A DNA stretch of 64,000 nucleotides from Tsuneonella flava. GTDB lineage: Bacteria > Pseudomonadota > Alphaproteobacteria > Sphingomonadales > Sphingomonadaceae. A program made the position numbers and the translations under genes. Under the pieces are notes generated by a model, which searched no databases, had not been told where the DNA came from, and was given only the letters and a program-made list of their open reading frames with translations. Numbering within the stretch: the first letter of the stretch is position 1; every line of letters begins with the position of its first letter. This document shows, piece after piece, positions 57,751-64,000 of this stretch. The stretch is taken from contig NZ_PHSO01000007.1 in the NCBI RefSeq assembly GCF_002870965.1, positions 1 to 64,000 of the forward strand, read 5' to 3'.

Positions 57751-59250
57751 CTACCTTTCGCGCCCTGCTTCATCGACGATCTGTCTTATAGGTGAGAGCA
57801 GATACTGGATGATCCGCCGCCGCCCGGTCTTGATCTCCGCCTGCACTGCCATGCCGGGCAGCACCCGGTTGCAGAGCGGATGACGATTGGGCTCGTCTGG
57901 TCCGCAGGCAAGGCGAATACGTGCCGCATAGACCAGGCCGGGCTGGATCGGGCGGCCATTCTCGTCGCGTACGCTGCCTGCAGACTGTTGCGACTGATCG
58001 ATCGCATCGCGGCTGATGTTCTCGACTGTGCCCTCGATCAGCCCGTAATCGGTGAAGTTGAATGCCTCCAGCTTGACCGCCACGCGCTGGCCAACTTTCA
58101 CGAAGCCGATATCCTTGTTCTGGACAAAAGCTTCCACTTCGATGCTGCCATTGCAGCTGGTAAGGTCCTTGGCGTTTCCGGATGAGCAAGGCACGATTAC
58201 CATCAAGGGTTGCGCGGCTTGCACGACACCGCCCACCGTCGTGATTGCAAGCTGCTGCACCACGCCATCGACCGGCGCGCGCAGTTCCATGAGCTCGCGC
58301 CTGCGCGCTGCCTTACGCAGTTCCTCGCCTGCAAGTCCTGCCTTGTCATTGGCTTCGGCGAGGTCAGTCACTGCAAGCTTGCCAAAGTTCTGACGCAGCG
58401 TGGCCATTTCTGCATCGAGCGTGCCGATAGCGGCCCGGGCCTTGTCCGCTTTGGCGCGCTGGATATCGATATTGCGCAGGTGCTCGGCCCTTGCCTGTTC
58501 ATATTCGAGCAGTTTGAGCTTCGAGTAATAGCCCTTCTCGGCGAGTTCCGCGCGCGCAGTCATCTGCTTGTCGAGATAGGGAAGCGCTTCTCTGAGCTTG
58601 GCGATCTCGGCCTCGGCCCCTACCAGCTCGGCACGGCGTTCAGCGCGCTGCTGCATGAGCGAGGCGCGGCGCGCTTCATATTCGCCGATGGCGCTGCGGA
58701 TATAGGCCTGCTCGGTGCGCACGATTTCAGGGGTCGTTCCGGGAGGAGGCACAAAGCGCGCCGGGCGCCGTTCCTGATAGGCGAGCAGCGCATTATTGCG
58801 CGCCTGCATGATCCGGGCAGAGAGCAGCGTCTGTTCGCTCTGCGCTTCATCGGCAATAGCCAGCGTCGGGTCGAGCTCAACCAGCAAATCGCCCTTCTTG
58901 ACGAACTGCCCGTTGCGCACATGGATCACCCGGACCGAGCCGATCTCAAGCGGTTGGACGATTTTGACGTTGCCCGTCGGCACCGTCTTGCCCGATGCTA
59001 CGGCGACCACGTCAATCTTTCCGATTACCGCCCAGATGATCGCCAGCACAAACAGGCCGCATGTAAGCCACAACAGGCGGCGCAGGCCAGGGCTCGGCGG
59101 TTTCTCCATGATCTCCAGCGCAGCAGGCAGGAACTCATGCGCTTCGCGCGGCTTGAACGCCTTGTCAGCGAGGTTCTGCGTGCGCCAGCTTTCGCGCAGC
59201 ACCGAGATGTGCCGCGCGATGGTGGGGAAGCGGTCAGCGAGGAAGCTCAT
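57751..59250 (-). CDS. HlyD-family type I secretion membrane-fusion protein
   Basis: 499 residues. One N-terminal membrane helix (about 58-80, 'LLWLTCGLFVLAIIWAVIG'), then the lipoyl-like segment ('VASGKTVPTGNVKIVQPLEI'), a long coiled coil (about 150-300), and the second lipoyl half with 'LRAPVDGVVQQLAI' and C-terminal beta-barrel ('VKVGQRVAVKLEAFNFTDYG'). It links the inner-membrane ABC exporter to the outer-membrane channel. It overlaps the ABC gene by four bases. No TolC gene is in the window. Confidence 0.93.
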   Translation of the reverse strand: MSFLADRFPTIARHISVLRESWRTQNLADKAFKPREAHEFLPAALEIMEKPPSPGLRRLLWLTCGLFVLAIIWAVIGKIDVVAVASGKTVPTGNVKIVQPLEIGSVRVIHVRNGQFVKKGDLLVELDPTLAIADEAQSEQTLLSARIMQARNNALLAYQERRPARFVPPPGTTPEIVRTEQAYIRSAIGEYEARRASLMQQRAERRAELVGAEAEIAKLREALPYLDKQMTARAELAEKGYYSKLKLLEYEQARAEHLRNIDIQRAKADKARAAIGTLDAEMATLRQNFGKLAVTDLAEANDKAGLAGEELRKAARRRELMELRAPVDGVVQQLAITTVGGVVQAAQPLMVIVPCSSGNAKDLTSCNGSIEVEAFVQNKDIGFVKVGQRVAVKLEAFNFTDYGLIEGTVENISRDAIDQSQQSAGSVRDENGRPIQPGLVYAARIRLACGPDEPNRHPLCNRVLPGMAVQAEIKTGRRRIIQYLLSPIRQIVDEAGRER

Positions 59251-61439
59251 GCACTCGCTCCGCCAGCTGCCATGCCGGTCTGCTTGGCATAGAGCTGCGC
59301 GTAGCGGCCCCCTGCGTGCAGCAGCTCGTCATGGCTGCCCATCTCGGTCACTTCGCCCGCTTCCACCGTGATGATCCGGTGGCAAGGGCGCACGGCGGAC
59401 AGGCGATGCGCGATGATCATCACTGTGCGCCCCTGAGCGATCCGGCCGAGATTGGTCTGGATGATCTCTTCGCTTTCAGCATCCAATGCGCTGGTTGCCT
59501 CGTCGAGGATCAGGATGCGCGGATCGGTGATCAGCGCGCGGGCAATCGCAAGCCGCTGCCGCTGGCCGCCCGAAAGGTTGCTGCCACGCTCTTCGATAAT
59601 CGTGTCATAGCCATGGGGGAGCGTGAGGATAAATTCATGCGCCCCGGCGAGCTCTGCTGCAGCAATCACCCGCTCCATCGCGATCGTGGGGTTGGTGAGC
59701 GCGATATTCTCGCGCACGGTGCGGTTGAACAGGATATTCTCCTGCAGCACGACCCCCACCTGTCGCCGCAACCAGGCCGGATCGACCAGCGCGAGGTCAG
59801 TGCCATCAACCAGAACGCGGCCTTGCTCTGGCACATAGAGCCGCTGGACGAGCTTGGTCAGCGTGCTCTTGCCGCTGCCCGAGGGACCGACAATGCCAAG
59901 CATCTCGCCCGGCGCTATATCGAGGCTGACCCCGCGCAACGCCTCCGGCGCATCGGGCCGATAGCGGAAGCGAACCTTGTCAAACTCCACCCGCCCCTTG
60001 ATGGGCGGGAGGCTGGCGCGGTTGGGATTGTACTCCGGCTCTGCGGGCGCGTTGAGGATATCACCCAGGCGGTCAACCGAAATCCGCACCTGCTGGAAAT
60101 CCTGCCACAATTGCGAAAGCCTCAGGATCGGCTGCGCCACGCGGCCTGCGAGCATATTGAACGCCACCAGCGCGCCGACCGAGAGTTCGCCAGCAATGAC
60201 TGCTTTTGCCCCGAAGAACAGGATCGCCACCGTCGTCAGCTTGGAGACCAGCTGAATTGCATGGCTGCCCCAATTGGCGAGCACCGCCACGTCGAAGCCA
60301 GTGGCGGTATAACCGGCAAACTGCTTCTCCCACCGGTCGCGCATGCGCGGTTCCGCTGCCATGGCTTTAAGCGTGCCAATGCCGGTGACCGTCTCGACCA
60401 AGAAGGCCTGGTTCTCCGCCCCGCGCTTGAACTTCTCGTCGAGCCGGGCCCTGAGTGGAGGCGTGACGACGATCGAGATCGCCGCATAGATCAGCACAGT
60501 CAGCGCCACGATCAGCGTCAGCATGGGCGAGTAGAGATACATCACCGCAAAGAAGACGATGGTGAAGAACAGATCGATCACCACGGTCACGGCATTGCTG
60601 GTGAGGAAGTTGCGGATATTCTCCAGCTCGCGCACGCGCGCTACGCTGTCACCCACGCGCCGGGCCTCGAAATAGCTCAGCGGCAGCGCCACCAGATGGC
60701 GGAACAGTGCCGCCGACAGCTCAGCATCCACCCTGTTTGTTGTATGCGCGAACAACCAATTCCTGAGCGCAGACAGCAGCGTCTCGAACACCAGCACGGT
60801 TGCAAGGCCAATCGCCAGCACTTCCAGCGTGGTCATCGACTGGTGGACCAGCACCTTGTCGATCACCAGCTGGAAGAAGATCGGCGAGGCCAGCCCGACC
60901 AGCTGCAGGAAGAAGCTCCCCAGCAGCACGTCGCGTAAGGGTCCGCGATATTTGACCAGCGCGGGGATGAACCAGCTGATATCAAAGGCTCGCTTCTGTC
61001 CCGCAATATGTTCGCGGCTTGTCATGAGCAGCAGGTCCACCTCACCACCTGCCAGGGCAAAGCGCTCTTCGATTTTCTCCTGCGACCAGACTTCGGGCGC
61101 CTGCTGCCCGGCTGCAAGCACCAGGTGGCGCGTGCCGGTCTCGCCGGTGTCATCAACCTTAAGCAGGATAGCCGTGCCGCCCTCGCGCAGACTGAGCAAG
61201 GCAGGTAGCGGCTGCTTGACGAGCTCCGCCACCGCCGAGCGCTTGCGTTTCGCGATTAGCCCCAGCTTCTTGGCAATGCGGATCAGATCATCGAAATCAT
61301 AGGGCTTGTCACCCTGCCCGCGATCGTGATGGATTTGCGCAGGCTCCGCCGCTACCCCCAAAAACTGGGCCAGCAGGATAAAACAGCCAAGCGCTTCATC
61401 GGCGGGCAGCGCCGGATTGTTATTCTGTTCTTCCTGCAT
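59247..61439 (-). CDS. Type I secretion ABC exporter with C39-like domain
   Basis: 730 residues. The N-terminal 130 residues are a C39-peptidase-like domain without the catalytic cysteine ('CFILLAQFLGVAAEP', 'HLVLAAGQQAPEVW'), typical of RTX exporters that do not cut their cargo. Six membrane helices follow (about 165-440), then the nucleotide-binding domain: Walker A 'GIVGPSGSGKSTLTKL', signature 'NLSGGQRQRLAIARAL', Walker B 'ILILDEATSALDAES'. Together with the HlyD protein it most likely exports the 2226-residue RTX protein. Confidence 0.94.
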   Translation of the reverse strand: MQEEQNNNPALPADEALGCFILLAQFLGVAAEPAQIHHDRGQGDKPYDFDDLIRIAKKLGLIAKRKRSAVAELVKQPLPALLSLREGGTAILLKVDDTGETGTRHLVLAAGQQAPEVWSQEKIEERFALAGGEVDLLLMTSREHIAGQKRAFDISWFIPALVKYRGPLRDVLLGSFFLQLVGLASPIFFQLVIDKVLVHQSMTTLEVLAIGLATVLVFETLLSALRNWLFAHTTNRVDAELSAALFRHLVALPLSYFEARRVGDSVARVRELENIRNFLTSNAVTVVIDLFFTIVFFAVMYLYSPMLTLIVALTVLIYAAISIVVTPPLRARLDEKFKRGAENQAFLVETVTGIGTLKAMAAEPRMRDRWEKQFAGYTATGFDVAVLANWGSHAIQLVSKLTTVAILFFGAKAVIAGELSVGALVAFNMLAGRVAQPILRLSQLWQDFQQVRISVDRLGDILNAPAEPEYNPNRASLPPIKGRVEFDKVRFRYRPDAPEALRGVSLDIAPGEMLGIVGPSGSGKSTLTKLVQRLYVPEQGRVLVDGTDLALVDPAWLRRQVGVVLQENILFNRTVRENIALTNPTIAMERVIAAAELAGAHEFILTLPHGYDTIIEERGSNLSGGQRQRLAIARALITDPRILILDEATSALDAESEEIIQTNLGRIAQGRTVMIIAHRLSAVRPCHRIITVEAGEVTEMGSHDELLHAGGRYAQLYAKQTGMAAGGASA

Positions 61440-61602
61440 GAACGCCCGACTGCTCCAATTGCAGCTTACCTATTAGCAATCACGAGAATTGAAAGAAAAA
61501 ACAATCTATGTCGACAGCGCCAGGGCGTGCGAGAAACTGGACTTGTAATGGATTTGCGCCGGTCACCTGAGCGATTAGAGCTCGCAACAGGAGACCGACG
61601 AG

Positions 61603-61907
61603 ATGACTAAGCATTCGGACGAGTTCAAGCGGGAGGCGGTGCGTATCGCGCTGACCAGCGGGTTACCGCGTGAGCGGGTTACCGCGTGAGCGGGTTACCG
61701 CGTGAGCGGGTCGCCGCCGATTTGGGGATCGGCAAGTCGACGCTGGGCAAGTGGCTGGCCCAGTACCGGCCGACGGATTTGACCTCGGCGCCGCAGGCGG
61801 ATTTGGCCCGCGAGAACGAACGCCTTCGCCTTGAGAACCGCGTGCTCAAGGAGGAGAGGAACATCCTAAAAAAGGCCACGCAGTTTTTCGCGAGCCAACG
61901 GCCGTGA
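61603..61907 (+). pseudogene. IS3-family transposase OrfA with repeat-expansion frameshift
   Basis: From the ATG at 61603 the frame reads MTKHSDEFKREAVRIALTSG and then enters three tandem copies of TTACCGCGTGAGCGGG (about 61650-61699), hitting TGA in the second. One copy alone gives an intact 90-residue OrfA ('LPRERVAADLGIGKSTLGKW', 'ERLRLENRVLKEERNILKKA'). The extra 32 bases shift the frame. A CTAAAAAAGG slippery site (about 61866) marks the programmed -1 frameshift into OrfB. Confidence 0.8.
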
Positions 61908-62758
61908 GGTTCGCGTTCGTGGAGAGTTGGCGTCATGTCTGGCCGGTGGAGACGATCTGCCGGGTAATGCGCGTCAGTCCACGCGGCTATCGCTCCTGGC
62001 GTTCACGCCCGATCAGCCAGCGGGAGCGGACAGACATGAAGGTGCTGGCCCATATCCGGGAGCAGTATAGCTTGAGCCTCGGCAGCTATGGTCGTCCTCG
62101 CATGACGATGGAGCTGAAGGAGGCAGGCCTCAATGTCGGCGAGCGTCGTGTCGGACGGCTGATGCGGATCAACCGGATCAAGCCGATCCGCACGCGCAAG
62201 CACAAGGTTACGACCGACAGCCATCATCGCCTGAGTGTCGCGGCGAACTGGCTGGAGGGCGATTTTGTTGCCGCGGCGCCCAACCAGAAGTGGGCGGGCG
62301 ACATCACCTATGTCTGGACGTCCGAAGGCTGGCTATACCTCGCCGTCATCCTCGACCTGCACAGCCGCCGTGTCGTCGGTTGGGCCGTGAGCGACCGGAT
62401 GAAGAATCTGGCGATCAGGGCGCTGGACATGGCGGTGCGTCTCCGCAATCCGCCAACAGGCTGCATTTTTCATTCCGATCGCGGCAGCCAATATTGCTCC
62501 TATGCCTATCAAAAGAAGCTGCAGGCCTACGGCCTGCGTCCATCAATGAGCGGCAAAGGAAATTGTTACGACAATGCCTCCGTCGAGACGTTCTTCAAAT
62601 CGCTGAAGGCAGAACTGATCTGGAGGCGGAAATGGACATCACGGCGACAAGCTGAAGCTTCCATTTTCCAGTACATCAACGGGTTCTACAACACCCGCAG
62701 ACGCCATTCATATCTGGGCGGGATCAGCCCGCTCGCCTTCGAAGCCAAGGTGGCATAA
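61904..62758 (+). CDS. IS3-family transposase OrfB (DDE integrase)
   Basis: 284 residues from GTG at 61904, overlapping OrfA in the -1 frame. The HTH_21 region ('VCRVMRVSPRGYRSWRSRP'-like, about 15-40) is followed by the DDE core: D in 'KWAGDITYVWTSEGW', D in 'GCIFHSDRGSQYCS', E in 'NASVETFFKSLKAELIWRR'. The end 'FYNTRRRHSYLGGISPLAFE' is typical. OrfB itself is intact, but fusion with OrfA would be blocked by the repeat expansion. Confidence 0.9.
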   Translation: MRFAFVESWRHVWPVETICRVMRVSPRGYRSWRSRPISQRERTDMKVLAHIREQYSLSLGSYGRPRMTMELKEAGLNVGERRVGRLMRINRIKPIRTRKHKVTTDSHHRLSVAANWLEGDFVAAAPNQKWAGDITYVWTSEGWLYLAVILDLHSRRVVGWAVSDRMKNLAIRALDMAVRLRNPPTGCIFHSDRGSQYCSYAYQKKLQAYGLRPSMSGKGNCYDNASVETFFKSLKAELIWRRKWTSRRQAEASIFQYINGFYNTRRRHSYLGGISPLAFEAKVA

Positions 62759-62795
62759 TGAGATAGGTGACCGGCGCAAATCCGCTACAAGTCCA

Positions 62796-63152
62796 GTCGC
62801 GAATCGTGCCGCCGCGCCGATCGAGCCATGTCTTCAGGCTTTTGCGTGCTTCCGTCATGATCTCGAACTGCACGGGTCGATCGGTCTTCTGCTGGATGAC
62901 GGTCGCGCGATCCCGAAATGACCCCGCGCTCATCAGGTCGCCGATCCTGATTTTAACCAGATCGCAGCCTCGCAATTTGCTGTCGATGGCGAGATCGAAC
63001 AGGGCCCGGTCACGCAGACGTTTGTGTTCGTCGAGATAGAAACGGATCGCCCAGATATCGCGAGGCTTCAGCGGGCGTTTCGGTCCAACATTTTTCCCTG
63101 CGTTCCAAGGCCGCCGATCATGTATGGCGGGGTCGAGGTCTGAATGTCCCAT
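62796..63152 (-). pseudogene. Tyrosine recombinase gene truncated by the IS
   Basis: From the ATG at 63152 it codes for MGHSDLDPAIHDRRPWNAGK and on to 'WLDRRGGTIRD', 119 residues about 90 percent identical to the intact recombinase at 6959-7591. It then runs into the IS end. The half with the HxxR box and tyrosine is missing, so it cannot recombine. Confidence 0.88.
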
Positions 63153-63216
63153 GATAGTTCTCCGATGGCCGGAATGGCCAGAGCGAGTGTAGCCCCATGT
63201 CGAACCACCATCAGAC

Positions 63217-63261
63217 AAGTGTCGCGCGACACTTGACAATCTTGCGGCGCTGTGCTACATC
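63217..63261 (+). promoter_or_regulatory. Promoter and operator palindrome of the HigBA operon
   Basis: Perfect 18-base palindrome AAGTGTCGCGCGACACTT (63217-63234) overlaps the -35 box TTGACA (63233-63238); the -10-like TACATC lies at 63256-63261 after 17 bases. It is a good candidate for autorepression by HigA. Transcription would begin at about 63268, that is at the GTG start itself. Confidence 0.6.
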
Positions 63262-63267
63262 CGAACG

Positions 63268-63558
63268 GTGGAAATCGAGAGCATCAGGCACAAAGACCTG
63301 CGCCGCTTCTTTGAGACGGGCAACGCTAAAGGCTTGGTTGGAGACGCGGGACGGCTGCGCAAGATGCTCGCCTTCATCGACGCTGCGGAAAGCTTCGAAG
63401 AACTGTCAGTGCCTCCGAACTTCGGACTGCATGAGCTGACAGGCGATCGGAAGGGGAGCTGGTCGATGACGGTTACGAGAAACTGGCGGATGACCTTCGG
63501 TTTGAATGATGAAGGCGCGCTAATCGATATGGATCTGGAGGATTATCATGGCGCTTAA
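63268..63558 (+). CDS. higB: HigB-type toxin (RelE/ParE fold)
   Basis: 96 residues from a GTG at 63268. 'IRHKDLRRFFETGNAKGLVG', 'KMLAFIDAAESFEELSVPPN', 'HELTGDRKGSWSMTVTRNWRMTFG' (in parts) are hallmarks of HigB plasmid-killer toxins, mRNA-cleaving endonucleases on the ribosome. Toxin precedes antitoxin, as usual for hig. No ribosome site precedes the GTG, and the predicted transcript starts at it, so the mRNA may be leaderless. It overlaps higA by 11 bases. Confidence 0.88.
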   Translation: MEIESIRHKDLRRFFETGNAKGLVGDAGRLRKMLAFIDAAESFEELSVPPNFGLHELTGDRKGSWSMTVTRNWRMTFGLNDEGALIDMDLEDYHGA

Positions 63559-63850
63559 GATGCACCCTTCGCTCGCGGTCCACGTGGGAGACTGGTTGAA
63601 GACAGAAATCGTGGAGCCTGCACAGGTCAGCGTGACAGCTTTGGCTGAGCATTTTGGCGTATCAAGGCAGGCGTTGAGCACCTTGCTGAATGGCAATGCG
63701 AACCTGTCTGCTGATATGGCTATTCGGTTTGAGAAGGCTTTCGGCATCAAGGCCGACACTCTGTTGCGGATGCAGACAACCTATGAGCTGGCCCAGGCCC
63801 GCGAGCACGAGCAGGACATAAGGGTCGAGAAGCTCGCAAAAGCTGCCTGA
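63548..63850 (+). CDS. higA: HigA-type antitoxin
   Basis: 100 residues. 'HPSLAVHVGDWLKTEIVEPAQVSVTALAEHFGVS' (in parts), 'RQALSTLLNGNANLSADMAIRFEKAFGI' is the HigA-type Xre helix-turn-helix, followed by 'LLRMQTTYELAQAREHE'. It neutralises HigB and binds the operon promoter. GGAGGATT precedes its ATG inside the toxin gene. Confidence 0.9.
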   Translation: MALKMHPSLAVHVGDWLKTEIVEPAQVSVTALAEHFGVSRQALSTLLNGNANLSADMAIRFEKAFGIKADTLLRMQTTYELAQAREHEQDIRVEKLAKAA

Positions 63851-64000
63851 CATCGCCAACATAGCGGTCATCCTGGCTCGAAGTTGCTATCGTTGAAACC
63901 GGCCATTCGTTCATTAAGCCCGAAGGGAACGCACCTCAAACAAAGCATGCCCATTCTTGTGTTGCATTGGCTCCTTGTTACATAATGTCCCATGCCAGAC
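63851..64000. other. Right edge, no supported gene
   Basis: 150 bases after higA with no convincing coding frame. It includes 'CGGCCATTCGTTCATTAAGC', a sequence type that often lies between genes in sphingomonads. Confidence 0.4.

Larger units (their letters stand above)
61538..62795 (+). mobile_element. IS3-family insertion sequence truncating a recombinase gene
   Basis: 1258 bp with 31-base terminal inverted repeats (61538-61568 and 62765-62795), 29 of 31 matching; both begin TGGACTTGTA. It lies against the cut end of a recombinase gene on its right. The left flank (GAAAC) does not repeat the right flank (GTCGC), and the missing half of the recombinase is not on the left, so the left side has been deleted or replaced. 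Confidence 0.9.

Noticed and set aside
58210-60938. Plus-strand frames of 360 and 540 codons opposite the HlyD and ABC genes
   Set aside because: Antisense shadows; the minus-strand genes carry Walker A, signature and HlyD motifs.

Overview
The window looks like a GC-rich alphaproteobacterial chromosome or large plasmid, most likely a sphingomonad (Sphingomonadales). The evidence is the sphingomonad-type conjugation backbone (DUF3363 relaxase, TraF-like S26 peptidase, DUF736, ParB-like, DUF2958, ArdC, TraG, TraD, DUF6499/DUF2285), an astexin/benenodin-type lasso peptide locus with FecI/FecR, TonB receptor and Atxe2-like isopeptidase, and a LuxI-LuxR-PhyH group. No rRNA or tRNA gene was seen.

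Layout. 1-587: start of traG at the left edge. 1133-6766: a defence island with a four-gene minus-strand operon (two-domain nucleotide cyclase, E2-like protein, cyclic-nucleotide-binding/TIR effector, single-domain cyclase). This is the Pycsar theme with two extra partners. It is preceded by a DUF2188 gene and faces a divergent XRE repressor and ImmA/IrrE peptidase pair. 6959-7591: small tyrosine recombinase. 7743-15464: complete potassium pump locus in the order kdpF-B-A-C-D-E. 15603-19882: nuclease-like cargo (HNH-like protein, DUF2513, a tiny coupled ORF plus PD-(D/E)XK protein, HNH protein). 20029-28756: conjugation and maintenance backbone. About 19 kb of cargo therefore sits between the relaxase and traG.

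29081-32629: accessory modules. A RES-Xre toxin-antitoxin pair lies between 112-bp direct repeats. A nucleotidyltransferase-HEPN fusion lies between two diverged copies of what looks like a structured RNA, in which the stems covary. 32726-42004: lasso peptide locus, with uptake and processing genes (fecI, fecR, TonB receptor, isopeptidase) on the plus strand converging on cyclase, B protein and precursor on the minus strand. 42118-45080: GntR regulator, PhyH dioxygenase, LuxI and LuxR, with two palindromes sharing the core CCCC-N6-GGGG that are good LuxR-site candidates. 45321-49261: remnants of another mobile element (frameshifted DUF6499/DUF2285 gene, deaminase fragment, ParD-like/zeta toxin pair, a dead IS3-family element, traD).

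49350-61439: a 2226-residue RTX protein with an N-terminal class 3 lipase domain, a lipoprotein-like partner overlapping it by 4 bases, a hypothetical gene, and the HlyD/ABC type I secretion pair. 61538-63850: a second IS3-family element truncating a second copy of the recombinase, then a HigBA toxin-antitoxin module.

The strongest leads are the Pycsar-like operon with its E2-like and dual-cyclase partners and its XRE/ImmA control, the covarying RNA-like repeat, the 19-nt double mini-hairpin inserted twice in one IS, and the predicted new lasso peptide next to a quorum-sensing switch. All assignments come from reading the sequence; no searches were run.
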